Below are positions 23,535-36,468 of a DNA stretch of 64,000 bases, in pieces (within the stretch, counting starts at the first letter, position 1; every line of letters begins with the position of its first letter). The stretch is taken from assembly GCA_964036155.1 (NCBI GenBank), contig OZ038423.1, positions 55,815,249 through 55,879,248 on the forward strand. Reading direction: 5' to 3'. Under the pieces are notes generated by a model. That model was not told where the DNA came from and did no database searches. It saw only the letters and a program-made list of their open reading frames with translations. The position numbers were made by a program, and so were the translations under genes. Source of the DNA: Diploscapter coronatus (Eukaryota > Nematoda > Chromadorea > Rhabditida > Rhabditidae).

Positions 23535-26500
23535 GAGGTGCTTGGAACAAAGCACATGTGTCATGAATGTGTTCTGCAAAAATCCAAAGAATTTGTATCA
23601 GAAATTTTAAATCCAGCGAAGATATCCACAGAACATACGGCACATTGAATAATTTTGAAAAGGAAATTGCAAAATAGAGACAACTTTCTGAGTTCTTCAC
23701 AAATTGAATAGATGATCTTCAGATGATGAAATGCATAAAATTGATGGATAATTTTTCATTTTCATCATTTTCAACTTACAACGTTTATAAAAGCTATGAT
23801 ATTTTTATAATTTTTGGAAATCATTACCTTTTACTGTTTCAGATAGAATGACAAACGGTGATTATTTATATCGTTGATTGGAGAGTAAAGTCGATATTCA
23901 TTTCGCAATTGGAAATCGAATTTGTAGCGAAATAGTGAGTCGTGCAGAAGAGAAACGAGACGAATAGCGTAATTTTTGAATATCTACTCTCTTTAATCAA
24001 TAATACCAAGACACAAAATCAGAGCACAATTAAACTTGTATGAAGATCTTCGAAATTTGAATGATTTCAGGAAGGATCTGCTGTTGTTGAGATGATAGAT
24101 CAGTGCTAATGAATGAAATAATGGATGAGGTATAGCCTTTGATGAAAATAATCTAAAAAGAAGAAATAGGTATGCTCACTTTTTACGATATTTGATAAAA
24201 TCATTATTTCCCTATCATCAATTACTGTAATTCTTCCCCTTCCCAAATCAATGAGTGGAACTTCCTTCTTTGAAAATGCGACTTCTTTTACTCACTCATT
24301 TGAGAATTGTGAGTAGCCAAAGTCTATTTGCCAAGAGGTCAGAATGTTTGTGGAAAGCGAGGAGAACGAAGAGAATGCATACAGTGAATTAGAGAGAACA
24401 CAACGAGACATACACACTTAGTCTATTTGTTGGTTATTATTCAAAATATCACTATTTTATTATCGAGCAGAGAGAGAAAGGAGATAATCCTTCATCTATC
24501 AAAATACGCCGAAGAAGAAAGAGTTCTTTTAAGATCTTAAAATTGAATTACATCACACAATGGATTCGCTTTCATTTTTTGGAAACGAGAATTTTTCGCA
24601 TTCAAAGTCAAAGTCCCCCATATTTGGCAGATTTACTTTTACTTTCAATCGCGAGATCGCGGGTTTGATATAACTGATTTGGGACTGTCGAATTTCGTTG
24701 ATTCGGACGTGGTTTTCTGGCCCAGCCCTTCCGTTTTCAATTAATCTTTTGCATTTTCCGCTCGTCGCGAAAATTCATATACTACAAAAATTATTGCGCT
24801 CATAATTTTTGTTGCTGCTGCTGCTGCTGATTTTATAGAATTTTGATGCAAAATAGAGAAGACAAGAAAGAGAGAGAACGAAGGTGAAGGGGTATACAAA
24901 CAGAGAGATCGTCAATAGACAGAGAGGCGCAGACAACCAGAGAAAGAATCAGAAAAGATACAGACTTCCACTCTCTATCTTTTTCTCTGCTTCTTTGCAA
25001 CTATTGTTCAGTTCTCTTCCCATCTTTCATTCTTTTCTTTCAATTTCATTTACCGTCTCTTCTCCCCTTTCTCCGCTTCTTTAGATGGTGATTTTCTATA
25101 GTTAGAAGTTACACCGAGCATATTCATCATACGAAGTACGCCCTTGAGATAAAATCGAAGTGTATTTCGAAATATTCTAATTCTGAGCCTAACTTTTTTC
25201 ACCAGTAGGTCTAAATCTCTGACCATCTGGATATTTGTTAGCCCCTCTCTTTGCTCATTTCTTAGCCCCTTCCTTTTTCTTCTAAGTTCTAAGAATCGAT
25301 CGATTTTACTGCAAAAATCATCATCATCATCATTCAAAACTTTCGAGGTCATTCGAACCAGTTTCGCATTCGGTAATTGGATAATGCCAATTACCTTCTA
25401 CCTCTATGACTTTTGCTGATAAAGCTTAATTCTTCTTGAAACAAACCACAATCTGGACTCACGGGAAGTACAAATTGTAATGGATGAAATCTGATCTGAT
25501 AGAGATGAGAGGAGGAATATGAAATCTGCCGAAATCGACTCTTTGCTGATCTTGTCGCTTTTGATATCAAATTATTGTTGTTTCCCTCGATCAAATGTAA
25601 CTCTTTCCTGAATTCCAAAGGGAAGGATAAAAATGCAGGGATTGAGAGGGAGGGAAATGAAATGAATGAAGTGACCGGACAGAGGAATGAGGGGAAGGGA
25701 CCGGCCCTGCAAAACAGCAGTCCTCCTCTGGTCAGGGCCAGAAGGCCTGTAACCGAGCACCGGCACTTTTCACCCTCTGCCTGCCTGCCTGGAGGCCAAA
25801 AACTTCTCCCCTCCTTTCTCGTTTCTTTCCGTTTCGTTTTCCAATCCCTCCCTGCCCACTGTGTCAAATACCGGTCAATGCCATTGTGCAGCGCCGCGGT
25901 GAAAATTCGCTTCCTTGTATGTGCAGGTAGACTTCAGGTATGTTGTGACCTGTACCTGAAAAGAGCCCTGCGTATTATTCCTTCTGTATTGAACATGAGA
26001 ATTCGTCGACCTCCTGTAAAATTCGTCAATTTACTATGGTCAGCATTTGCAGAATTCACGAAATTTTAGGCTAGCGAGTGGTTAGAAAAGACGAACTTGT
26101 GAATTTTTCAAATAGTTACCATGACGAACAGGTGAACTATACTAGAGGTCGAATTGTTCTAACAAGAGTTGCCTCTTTTTTAGTTCAAGGCCGAATAGAA
26201 CAACTCTTTTCGTCTCTCTCTCCTCCCATCTTCTTCTTTTCGTTCTCTATGATTATGCAATGGGCCTACAGGCCCATTTCATCTTCATGAACATATGTTT
26301 GGAATATCGATCTTTCATTAGAAAGAAAGCAGAAAGGCGTTCTCTTTGTTGAGAGAATACAAAATGAATGTGAAACGCAGTGTGGCAGGCAAAATACAGC
26401 TTGTGTGTATATTAATGATTGCCTTCGGGTATGCTGTTGAATTTCTGAAATGCTAAGGAAAAGAGTATAGATGAGATGGGGGAAAAGACGCAGAGGACGT

Positions 26501-29500
26501 TTCATTCAGTCATTCGTTCATTGAATTTCACTATTTCTATTTCAATTTCATTTCTATTTCACTTTGCCTCTTGTCCATTGTCTTGTTGTCTTGAATGTCG
26601 CTTGCTTTCTCCTCCTCCCCTTCCTTGTCTTTTTTCTTCTTCACACATCATGCTTTTCCCTTTTCACCCCTACCCTCAACTCGCCCCTCCCCCTTTTAAT
26701 TTTTTTAATTTAAGTTCCCAGAAATTATTCACTTCCCCTTTCCCCTATTCGTAAAGTGGGGAAATTTCTATAATTAATGTGATGTGAAGTACAGGTTAAT
26801 TTTCTTCAAAATATATATGCTATTTAATTTTCCCAGAACCGAATATTGATAACATCTTCAGAAGGCACGGGCTAACAACCCATATAACCATCGCCCATTT
26901 CGCTTCAAATCTATGTTCTTTTGTTATAGAAGGGGGAAGTTTCTAGGTCAATTTGTATTTTTCTTATTCTTCAAACCCCTCCTTCATTCTCTCGCTGCTT
27001 GTGTCTTCAATCTAAACTGAATCAACTTATACATAGTTTCTTTTTCACGTCTCTTACATCGATGATGTGTTATCCTCGGTATTATATGAATTACATAGAT
27101 TATCCTCGCATGCACATGTGTTTCGTACTTGGAATAATAACTATTTCGATTAGATTTTAGGCCAGATTTAAAAGTGCTTCGAAAGTTCACGCAGAAATTT
27201 CGTTTATTAAAACTGAGTGATAATGGAAAAATTAGGAATTTCAGACGAAGCACATGTTTCAGATTGCAAGCTGCCAATTTAACGCGTATCTTCGGATTTT
27301 GTAGCTTTGACATGTCCCATTGACCTCAATAGAGTTGTGAAGATGAAGAATCAGAGAGAAAGAAAATGTAAAAGAGAGCAGAAATGACTATTTTAACTCA
27401 TTACGATGAATGATATAATGGTTGTGCTTGAATCTGAAACCTACAATTCCTTCTATAAATTACTTCTGAAAAAGTGCATTTTAGTCACTTCTTTCCATTT
27501 TTTGTCTCCATCTGCTTATGAGCGAAGAAATAGGGCGGAGAGACGAAATGCACAATCATTTACATGAAAAATTGCATATGAAATGAGAGGCAGCACACCG
27601 CTCAGCTCCCCAACCGAAAGCCCAAGTAAATTTCGACGAATTTCCATTTCAAAATTTCCTCCCCTTCTTTTCAATTCACTTCTTCTATTTTCGTACAAAA
27701 CTCTTTCCATTCTTCTTCTTCACTTTTGATTTTATCGCTTCGTCCGCTTCCCCTCTCGCAAAACCAATCGATTATAAATTAACTATTTTATTTCTTTCAG
27801 TCTCGAAAAAACTTATCATCATCTGATTTTCAGTTCAAACCGCTGCAGTCTCTCACATCATTCTTTGTAATGTGAATTTTATGTGGGATTAGAGATTTAG
27901 GAGCTTTCCTAATTTGCTGCTACTTTTCTGGTTGAAACCTTTCGAATTACCGAATTCGGTCGAGTCTAGAGATATACGGTTAGATACAGTTCTGATTTAA
28001 GAATTGAACTGTAATGTAGACTGTACGATGGTACTTTCAGCCCCGGAAAGTCCGTCATTAATCACTCCACTTCCTTTCTTTATCCACTCGCTCCTTTTTC
28101 GCCTGCCATTTTGCCATTTCGTCTCGATGACTTTATATCACTCATATATGCCTTTCTCCTTCTTCATTGTCAATTTCGAATCTCGTTTCTCTTTCAAAAT
28201 GTCTGATTCTTCTTTTTCTTCACTGTCTTCTTTTTGAAACCCCTCAACCAAAAACCTGATTTATTTTTCGATTAAAAAGTTGCATTCTTTTATAGGCGAA
28301 GGTGTGTTGGTCACCGCGGTGATGAAAAACTGAGAAAATATTAGCCATTTTCCTCACAATGTCGAGTGAGGGGTGAAATTTAGGCAATTGGTTTCGAATT
28401 CGATCGATTTCGTGTCAATTTTTTCAAGAAGTTTCATTCATGAATGCTCACAGGTGTCGAGAAATTTTACCTGTACCTGTGTTAAATTCAAAATTTCGTG
28501 CTGTTTACCTATCTTAACTATGGACAGGTACATGTTTTTCGTGCCTGTATATCTGCCATCGTCTGTAGTTAAGGAATATTTCATACCCTCATTTAGGGAT
28601 CCCAAGTGGGTATGCCAAAGCGCGTTTTGAAGTAAGTCTTTTAATAGAAAGGTAGATTGAGCTGTAAATAAGATTTTTGTGAAGAAAAAATCTGTTACCC
28701 CACATTTTCGCAAACGAAATATTGTTTGTGCGTGGTTGTGTGCGGATATTTTGTCTTGATTTTTTGCGCCGAACCATTCTATTAGGTTTATCGTCAATCT
28801 AGGTAGGGTTTTTTGAGACATTCGAGAGTTGAAGAGTACTTCCTTTTGAAATTTTTGATTTACAACTACTACGTTTCTACCACAAACACATTTCTTTAAG
28901 GGAGCGGAGTTTGGAGGCTCTACCTGTAGGTAGTTCTAGTTGCATTCCAATTTTCTTTTATGGAGTTTATACTGATAATATCTCTCTGCTACTGCTGAGT
29001 TGAGGATATAAGTGAGAAATGAATGTTCATTTTACTTTTCTTGCCATTTTCACTAACTCTTTTGCCTGCTCTCGTTCTCACTCACAGGGAATGAAATTGA
29101 ATAATGGAAATGTGAGACTAGGCATTTAATATGAGGCACGAGAGAAAAAGAGACACGGACAGACAGACAAAGTATAGAATGATAGAAAAGATAGAGAATG
29201 AGGGGAAGAATAAGAATCTATCCATCTAATATCCCAAGCTAGTGCTCAAAAATTCGCCTTCCATATTATATTCCCTTCTCAGCTACTTTGTAGTTTTTGA
29301 AGTGTACAGTCGAAGTTCTGTACAAGGCATTTTTCGTCTTATTGAAATTCCGAAGGATCTATTTCCATATTAGGGGCTCAGGCATATCTATTCCATATTT
29401 TGCATTGAAATATTCATTCTCATCTTCTAGTCTTCTCTATTTTACCCATTGCACATCCCCTCCTTATCTATTTTCATTTCTCCTCTCCCCCTGCCCTTCT

Positions 29501-32500
29501 CCATTTCTTAATGCTTTATCTATCCTTTACCCAACTCGACTAACACATTTCCCTCTGATCTTATTTTGGACTTGCGAAATTCTCCTGTACAGAATTTTTC
29601 ATAAAATCTGCCAGTCGAATGAATAACTCGCCCATTTCTCTTATTGTCTGAAACAATTCCGGTTCAATAATTTTCATGATAGCGAAAATGTCAAAGAATG
29701 AAGGAATTCGAAATTGAAATTTCTAAAGTTTCTTCTCTCTCCAACACAGTACAATTTTCTGAATAATAAATTGATTCCTTTAGTTAGAAGAATTGGAATT
29801 TTCGAGTATTCCTGCCTTCGCCCATGTTTTAATAATTTTCTTCTAGCAAAGTCACAGCCAACCATCCGATTTATTATCATTTTAATTATGGAATATAAAA
29901 TCTGCTTCCTTCTGTTTGCTGTGGTTTTTGTCGACCATGTGTTCTGATTTCAATGACAGAAGAATTTTAATTTTGTCAGACAGAGGTCGGACTTGAGAAA
30001 TCTTGAAGTCTGGCCTTAAAATTTTCAAATTCCGACCCTATTCCCTCTCTCTAAGGAAGCTTGTGCTCATTTACTTGCAAATTCGATTCGTCAATCATTT
30101 CGCGTTGACAAAGCAGCCTTTTGATTTCCTCCTTGCTTGCCAATTTTCGACGAGAACGAAGTCCTTCATTTCCACAAACCTGCAATCAAAATTTCTCCCT
30201 TTCTTTCAAATGTTCTCCCTTTTTGGCAGACACAATTAATAATACTGTATTATCGGTATCTTGTAATCCATACTCAATTTCGGCAGAAAAGTTTTGTAAT
30301 TTTGTAAAAGTCGAATGTCAAATATAGACATTAAAGATGACCCCATTTTCGCGACACTGACACTGGCACTGCAGTGTCATCAGTGTCAGTGCCAGTGTCA
30401 AACTCTTGAATGTCTGGTGGAATACAGCAGAGTGAGTGGTATTTACAAAAGATCCGTATTTTTGTCTTATCAAAACTTCACAAATCGAAGCTTTATGTAT
30501 GTTTCAAATCGGATGCCTCATCTGACCTCATTTACCCAGGCTTTCAATCTCACTTTTACTCAGATTCGACATCTCTTCTCTCTATAATTCTGGTACTCTC
30601 TCCGCGCTCTCTTCATTCTAACTTATTTGGCTGACTTTTTCTTACCTTCGTCCATTCTTTTCATTTCACATTCATTTTATTACTCTATGACCTTAGAAGG
30701 GGAAGGAAGGAAGGAAGGAAGAGACATAGATTTACTCCCGTCTTGTCCCTTTCTGTCACCCTCTATGCACAGTCCTTCCCTTCTGCAAAGAACCATATTT
30801 TGTCTTATACCTGCCGAGGACATACCATATTTGTGTATGGCGACTATTTCTTTATTCGCTATGATGGATTTCTAAATTATGTTCAATAGTTTATTTATTT
30901 CATACAGTAGTCTTAATCGAATCATACTCTAAGGCTATCAAATCTTGAAATCCGGGTCGATTTACCCATGTGCATATTAGGACATCTTTACAAAGATATA
31001 GTGGGTTGATCAATAATTCCTTCCCAACCTTCTGAGAACATTTCAGCTGTTCTTACATGAAATCAATAAAAACCTCCAAGTATGTTAATAGGTAGACATT
31101 CAGTCATTTTTAATCAATAAGGATGTACCTTCTTCTAAGTCAAAACTAAAATAACGAGTTTTTTTAATGATAGAGGGTTGCAAAAGAATTATTGACCAAC
31201 CCAATATTCTTCATATCTCTGCTTCTCTCACATTCCACATACTAACAATTACTTGTGACCTTTGAATGAATAGGTCAAGACCTCTATTCATTACCTTCCT
31301 CCTTTTCTTTTGCTCATAACATTTCCATACCTGACTTTCAAGAATTCCAATTTTAATCAATTCCTGGACTCCGTTTTTCCATTTATAGCGCCACCTGTGT
31401 ATAGTGTCTATAACTCAATTATCCTGACCGAGTTGATATATTGAGTTCTGAAAATCGCCTACAAACCACTCAGAGTAACCTATAGGAACTACGGTGGGTT
31501 ATATCACTTATTCATGAATATTATATCTGAACCTAATAAAGTCAACTTCATTTATTAAAACTGCCTCCACTTTGAACTTAATCTGTTACCCTTTCACTAA
31601 TTACATTTATGAAGCTCGAAAGTTATTCATAAACTTTAAATCCGAATTTCACGGTGCTAAATTCAGAGTTGTTAAATTTGGATTTACTCTGAACTTATTG
31701 TTCATTTTTTTCTAATCAGCTTTGTAATGCCCTAAATTTACTTATGATTTTCGACTTAGATTACTGTATTTATTTATGACGAAGCTTTATTATATTGAAG
31801 AGAATGATGAAAGAAAGGAGAAAGTGTCAGAACGATTAGCTTGCTTGTCCACAGCGGCTCTGTTTAATGTGCTCATATATTTCTCTTTCCTTTGTTGAAT
31901 TGTGTTTCCTCATTTTCAAGCTGAATCTCGTTTTGCCTCATTTTAGCTACCGTTTCTGAAGCACAAGTCACCAAGTTCAAAAATATGATAAGCCGCTTTC
32001 CGACTGAGATCAGAAAGATTAACCTGAGATTTATCACGTCGACATAAAAACACGCTTAGATGTGATTAAGATTTACGCATATATTTTCGAAATTCCAAAA
32101 GTAATCAATATGAGTTTAATAGCGAAATTCTATCTTCTAATTTAATATTTCTGCATCTCTTTTCAATTCGATGTTTCGTTCTGGTGGCAGTTTTATTTGT
32201 TTTCTAGCTCTATATGTTTCCTCCATTCCACTTCGAGATTATCCCCTCTCCTTTCTTATTTCCATTTCCAAATTCATGCAATTTCACTAATTTCACCATC
32301 CTGTTTTCAATTTTCACCATCTTAAAATTCGTGTAAGTGCCAAATATTTTGCCTACATTTTTGTTGCGTCTAAAGATGTGAAAACATCTTGTAATCTTGG
32401 AATAGTGCATTTAAGAGGACTTCGAAAACAATAAGATTTAGGAGAGATTATTAGGGACTTGAAAAGTTATCAGTATTCGACTGTAGTTGATTGATTCTCT

Positions 32501-33345
32501 AGCTTCTCCTTGTTTGTTTCTTTTCCTTTCTTATTTCCCCTTCCTTTCATTCATTCGTTCATTCGTAATTCTCATTTCTTCTATTATTTGCTCTTCATCG
32601 ATCGATCTCGAAATCCTTTCTTTCTTCGACTTTTTCTTTCTTTCTTTCCTTTCTTTCTCTAAATTCAAAGGTTCAAAGAGAGCTTTGGATTCGACATGAG
32701 GTCCCCCAAGAAAGGCCCTAGGAATTGAATGAAATGTGTGCTGGATTGGAGAAAATACCGTAGATTTCGCCTTGTTTTGATTGATTTTCAATATTTAAAC
32801 AGCTTATTTCTATAAAATCAAAATTTTCTTGTTGAATATTCATTCATTTTTATGGTTGACTGGTGTTATGGAGAAAGAAAAACATTGCTATCCGTCTAGA
32901 AGCTAAGCTATCCTATTAGGAGTTTCATTTTATAAATCACCTCCTTAGCTTTGCAATATTTTAACCATGGCTTCTACTTCTTCTGATCTTCAGTTAAAAC
33001 CAGAATATCCCATTATCTATGTTTCATTTGGCACTTTTGTCGTCTTTTCATTCGGGATGATTCGATTCCATTTTGCTGCGATTTGAATGATGCTGAATGG
33101 AGGGCTCACAAATGAAGGACGAAGTACTTGAAAAGAGAAAGAAGAAAGGGAAAGAAAGCAGGACCTCTTTCATATTCATCTCTCCATTTCAGAAACCTCT
33201 TGGCAAATTTTATGATAATTTGTGAAAGGAAACAATCCTTGCGCACCCAAATCTTTGGTGCACAACGATATAGACCCACTCGTGAATTATTCTAATTACT
33301 TGAAATTATTGTTTGAAATTTATGTAAGAATTATTTCAGTGTGCA
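23535..33345. other. Ten-kilobase region without a supported gene
   Basis: Both strands contain only short frames, mostly translations of CT- or AG-rich low-complexity DNA, with no chain of phase-compatible exons. Visible small features are a CTG run near 24810, a GGAA run near 30700 and the CAGTG hairpin at 30359-30400. The region lies upstream of the CXXC-finger gene and could hold its distal regulatory DNA, but no specific element is identifiable by eye. Confidence 0.4.
30359..30400. repeat. CAGTG-based perfect 14-base inverted repeat
   Basis: TGACACTGGCACTG (30359-30372) is the exact reverse complement of CAGTGCCAGTGTCA (30387-30400). The 14-base loop is itself built from CAGTGTC units. 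It is a strong local hairpin, probably grown from a short repeat. Confidence 0.65.
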
Positions 33346-36300
33346 ATGAACACTCTTATGCAAATGGGCCCAATGATGTTAATGGATGGAAATAATACGG
33401 GTTTGCAGGTTGGTGTAATTTAAAATTCCACAGAATAAATGTTGTGAACTTCATGAAGATCAACAGTAAACTCTTGAGTTTTATAAAACACCACAGAAGA
33501 AATTGTCCACTTTATGATAAGTTATAACCCAAGTCACGCATCTCATGAAGGTCTACTATAAAATTGTGTATTTTACAAAGTTATACAAAAATATGTACTT
33601 TCAGACAATTCACCATCATCAGCCCTTCCAACCTCAACCTAGCCATCAACATCACATGCTCGTACAACAGGCACCTATCACTTCATCCATGAATAGGTCA
33701 CAGAGGTGAGCATCAAAGAACTTTTCTGTCAAAATTTGCGAAAAGTATTTGAGAGTAAAGTACTTCAAATCTTTAGAATTTTATACTTGCACCTACAAAT
33801 TTGCATACATCACTTCTCCTCTTTGTGATTAGAATAGCCTTCCCCTTTTGACTTCCCTTCCAACTCAATCGAATTTGTAGTTTTGATGAGTTGAAAAGGC
33901 GATGTTAAAATTCGGCTCTCATGAAATGTGAATTGTACAAAACGCTTGAAATATCATGCCTGAGACAATCAATAAATGTGGCAGGCTAAGTTCATTTAAA
34001 ATGTAGGATTATTTAGGGAACACAAGTGCTTTTTCAGATTTGATATTGGCGATATCTGAAGCTTGCAGACATTGCTTGCCCTTAAAAGCCCTAATCAAAA
34101 AGTAAAATCCAATTTGGTTCGGTCTAAACACTAATTATCCCGATAACTGCCTTCGCAAATTTCGCGATTTTTCGCCAATAAAAATCGAAATATTAGTTGA
34201 TTTTCGATGTATTTCGCTCGACAATTGATCACTTCTCTTTCAAAAGTCATTTCCAATTGGATCGCCTTCTTGCCGGTGGTAGATTTTGAAGATGGGCGAA
34301 AAGAATGCTCACAACATTCATCGTAGGGACTTGAAAATCTCAGAAAATCATCCCCATACTTATAGAAACATTCTATCAAATGCACTCGATTGAGCTCTCA
34401 AGGAATCGAATTTTGGGCATTTTCGGCATCCTTTAAACGCCAAAATAGGTGTTTTCGTTGATTTTTAAGGCTCGGCCCAGCGGGAACTTTTGCAGAGCTT
34501 AAAATTCTCTACAAGACCCCTGTTTTGAAATCTCGACAAAAATTTCAGATTTACTCGATCGGAGCATCGAAAGTTAAACCGACGAAAATAGAGCCAAATA
34601 TCATACTCAAGTTTGCGCATTTGCATTCTCTAGGTTTATTATAAAATTATCTAAAGTTGAACTAAAATAGTTCCTGCTTACTACTTTTATTTTAATTGCC
34701 ACATGTCTGAAACGTCAGTTTCTACAGAAGAAATCTGATACTGACTTTTGAGTCGAAAACATAAAACGTGATTTATCGGTTCTTGGAAAATATAGCCCCG
34801 ACTGGTATATTTCAATATAAGTCCTGAAAAATCCAATTTGCCTTTTATTATATCCACCAGTCATAGAACTTTATCACTCACTCGAGTATCTACTTTGCAA
34901 ATAGCCTTTCCATTTCATGGCTTTTACCTGTGTAATTTCTTCCCAGAAACGGATAAGATATCAGTATTAGCCACAGAGCACAAATGGCATATGAGTTTAT
35001 GACTAAAAGGGAGGTTGATTGAATTTGCAATTAGTTGAAGAGATCTAAAAGGGGTTTAACCTTCTGATATCCAGACTAAAATGAAGATCTTCAGATGCGG
35101 TGTATGCCGAGGTTGTCAAATGAAGCCGTGCGGGCTGTGCACGTATTGTCAAGATTCACCCCAATTTGGAGGCCCGGGAGTCAAGAAGCAAAGTTGCATT
35201 GAAAGACGGTGTCTTCGGGTACTCGAAAATCGACTTCAGGTGCGAAGTTTCATCAGAAAATTAAATGTACTGCTGCATTAGTGGTTTCTTCGCAATGAAT
35301 ATCATTTTACTGTAGGAGTTTGTGAATTATAGTCGAAATGAATCAAGAGTACTGAATAATTTGATCAATTCTTCAAGATTGAGTTCGTTCTGTTGTAGGG
35401 TTTTCCAAATTTTTCAAATATTCAAATCGCTACTTTTCAGAGAGATGCCCCTACATTCAAAGCTCGAGTCGGCTGCAATCAGTGTGAAGACTGCAGAATG
35501 CCAGATTGTCAGATATGTCTGGTCTGCTTGGATAAAAGGTATGGATCTTTCGAGAAACTTTGAGGAAAAAGACTTTCAGATTCTTCGAAAATCGCTACAT
35601 GACGGGAGCGATGTGCGCGAAGAAGCGGTGCAACAATGCGACTTCGATCGAACTGCCAGTGCAATCGAATCCACATGCCATTCACGAATTTCAGCAGAGA
35701 CAGGTCGGATTTTTAAAAGAAACTTTTGAATGAAATATTATTTTTGAGATCTTAAAATAGTGTGAAAATTCAGGCCCAAAAGCGAGCCTACGATCAAGTA
35801 GCCACTCAATCAGGACCTCCACAAGCCGGACTTCACTTCGACATGAAAAGGCGAGCAGAAATGCCCTACCCAGTGCCAGTCAGTCTGCAAATGCCTCCGC
35901 AACAACCACCTGCTGCTTTGGGAGGAAATCCTGCACAAGCGAGGATATTAGCCATTAATCCGGGAAATAATTATGGTGACTCAAAACTTAGCCTAAAATG
36001 TAAAAATAAGACTTTTCAGTAGTTCCCCAAATGCATCGATTACCAATGACTATGCCTCAGGCCCAGCCACAACATCCGAACAATAATTTGCCTCTTCTAA
36101 CTACGGCTCCAATCGTTACATCGGCCAGTAATTGTACCGCAAGCGCGAATGGTATTCCGCCTATTGATTCAACTCAAACCATTCCGCCCGACCCTACGAC
36201 TAATTCGAATTCGACAAATCAGCCGCAAATTCTGTCGCATCAAAACTGCAATAGTGGGCAGCAAAATATGATTTCGACATCTGTGCATATGCCGGCGGCG

Positions 36301-36468
36301 TTCCTGGTTCCAGCCTACGGCCCTCACTCGGGGTTACCGAACAAGTCGTTCGACTATTTCCCCCACAAGACGTTCGATTTCGTCGACCTGAACCCGAACG
36401 GCGACCCCTTCGTGCCGCCCTCCTATGCTCCGGACATGAAAAATGCCGTCGTTCTACAGCCCCTATAA
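33346..36468 (+). CDS. Tandem CXXC zinc-finger protein
   Basis: Seven exons in phase: 33346-33408, 33605-33705, 35095-35239, 35441-35538, 35580-35703, 35774-35975, 36020-36468. The N-terminus (MNTLMQMGPMMLMDGNN) is Met/Gln/His-rich. Finger 1 reads CGVCRGCQMKPCGLC, then QFGGPG, SCIERRC: the CXXC-type DNA-binding finger with the KFGG loop as QFGG. Finger 2 reads CNQCEDCRMPDCQIC, then CAKKRC, but its loop is FFENRY and lacks FGG. The remainder is a low-complexity Pro/Gln/Asn/Thr region ending VVLQPL. CXXC fingers bind unmethylated CpG DNA in chromatin proteins such as CFP1, MLL, KDM2 and MBD1. No catalytic, PHD or methyl-binding domain is visible. Exon 3 could alternatively start at an internal ATG at 35081. 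Confidence 0.8.
34676..34700. repeat. Lone terminal-repeat-like fragment of the 10872-11086 element
   Basis: TTACTACTTTTATTTTAATTGCC resembles the right terminus of the inverted-repeat element at 10872-11086. No partner end is seen nearby. It is in the long intron 33706-35094. Confidence 0.35.

Noticed and set aside
25391..26069. Overlapping long frames on both strands (158 and 164 codons)
   Set aside because: Both are translations of compositionally biased DNA with no splice context or family signature, and they shadow each other.
28438..28821. A 127-codon minus-strand frame in the gene-free block
   Set aside because: No signature, no adjoining phase-compatible exons and no start context; best treated as chance.
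35081..35094. ATG at 35081 as the start of the CXXC protein
   Set aside because: An acceptor (ATCTTCAG) at 35087-35094 and two upstream exons join in phase to give the same finger, so the upstream start at 33346 is preferred. The internal start remains possible.
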